Shown here: in pieces, positions 5,138 through 5,514 of the stretch
Layout of the letters: the number at the start of each line of letters is the position of its first letter
Position numbering within the stretch: the first letter of the stretch is position 1
Assembly: GCA_903877345.1 (NCBI GenBank)
Contig: CAIRDL010000945.1
Coordinates: 1 to 5,514 of the forward strand
Source: an uncultured Oscillochloris sp.
GTDB lineage: Bacteria > Chloroflexota > Chloroflexia > Chloroflexales > Chloroflexaceae
Direction: 5' to 3'
Length of the DNA: 5,514 bases
The notes under the pieces: generated by a model
Database searches by the model: none
What the model saw: the letters and a program-made list of their open reading frames with translations, nothing else
What the model was told of the DNA's origin: nothing
Translations under genes and position numbers: made by a program

Positions 5138-5514
5138 ATGTTCGTGCAAGAACAGTTCATCTCGATCAACACCACCCCCGAGGTCGTGGAGAAGCACCTG
5201 ACCGATGCAGCGCTGTTGCCCCAGTGGCGCTCGCCGTTGTTGGTGCTTGAGAACCAACAGGGTACCTTGATGGCCCTCGGCAGTAAGTACACCGCCCGTC
5301 TGCTCACGCTCTTCCTTGCCACAGGTGCCGACTATACCGTCGCCGAGCGGGATAAGAGCCACATTCTGCTTCGCATTGATGGGCTGTGGGTGGGCAAAGA
5401 GTTGTGGCGCTGGTGGGCCGATGGGTCGCGCACGGTGCTGCAAAATCGGGTCGAGTACGATGTGCCCAATGTGGCGCTGAGCGTGTTCGTGGGTGGGTTG
5501 GTGCGCCCCGTCGC
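5138..5514 (+). CDS. SRPBCC/START-like (polyketide cyclase family) protein, 3' truncated by window end
   Basis: The frame stays open from ATG 5138 to the window edge, giving 125 residues. The N-terminus fits the SRPBCC superfamily: a first strand (FVQEQFISINTTPE), a short helix with the typical LTDAALLPQW (21-30), then alternating strands. These small single-domain proteins form a hydrophobic pocket that binds lipids or aromatic molecules, and some are cyclases. A Trp-rich stretch (W84, W90, W92, W93) falls in the strand region. GAGAGG at 5124-5129 is a good ribosome binding site 8 bases before the ATG, and an extended -10 promoter lies upstream. No signal peptide or membrane segment is visible. 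The ligand is unknown and no link to the radical SAM genes is shown beyond proximity. An antisense reading over the same bases is less protein-like. Confidence 0.7.
   Translation, partial: MFVQEQFISINTTPEVVEKHLTDAALLPQWRSPLLVLENQQGTLMALGSKYTARLLTLFLATGADYTVAERDKSHILLRIDGLWVGKELWRWWADGSRTVLQNRVEYDVPNVALSVFVGGLVRPV

Overview
The window is moderately GC-rich bacterial DNA. All gene calls lie on the + strand: a 3' gene end, three complete genes and a 5' gene start. The proteins are an NDH-2-like flavoprotein, two tandem cobalamin-domain radical SAM enzymes and an SRPBCC protein. Nearly every intergenic gap carries a different small repeat or hairpin. That mix looks to me like Chloroflexota, possibly the phototrophic Chloroflexales, but this is an impression and was not tested by a search.

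Layout: (1) Bases 1-179 are the tail of an unrecognised, charged, probably helical protein. (2) Bases 180-495 are non-coding. They hold a 10-bp hairpin, a long terminator-like stem-loop with a T-run, a short direct repeat and a nested REP-like palindrome. (3) Bases 496-1668 encode an FAD/NAD(P)-type oxidoreductase with the NDH-2 fold, but with substitutions at several NDH-2 signature positions. (4) Bases 1669-1914 contain a near-consensus sigma-70 promoter (TGGACA-N17-TATAAT). It is followed by a roughly 170-nt leader rich in stem-loops and a good ribosome binding site. (5) Bases 1915-3450 and 3544-4929 encode two paralogous B12-binding-domain radical SAM proteins, probably one transcription unit driven by the 1710-1738 promoter. 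(6) Bases 4930-5137 hold an 8-bp tandem repeat, a strong 17-bp hairpin and an extended -10 promoter. (7) Bases 5138-5514 are the start of an SRPBCC/START-like protein that runs off the end.

The main interest is the promoter, structured leader and tandem radical SAM pair. Both enzymes have the CxxxCxxC cluster motif, a cobalamin-type Rossmann domain without DxHxxG, and a shared RTLNA motif. This suggests an ancient duplication and two successive or alternative reactions (for example methylation or cyclisation of a lipid, tetrapyrrole or other metabolite). The substrate cannot be read from the sequence. The leader contains short pieces that resemble, in order, parts of the cobalamin riboswitch core, but it lacks other core parts. 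I treat it as a structured leader of unknown class. The flavoprotein and the SRPBCC gene each appear to be separate transcription units.
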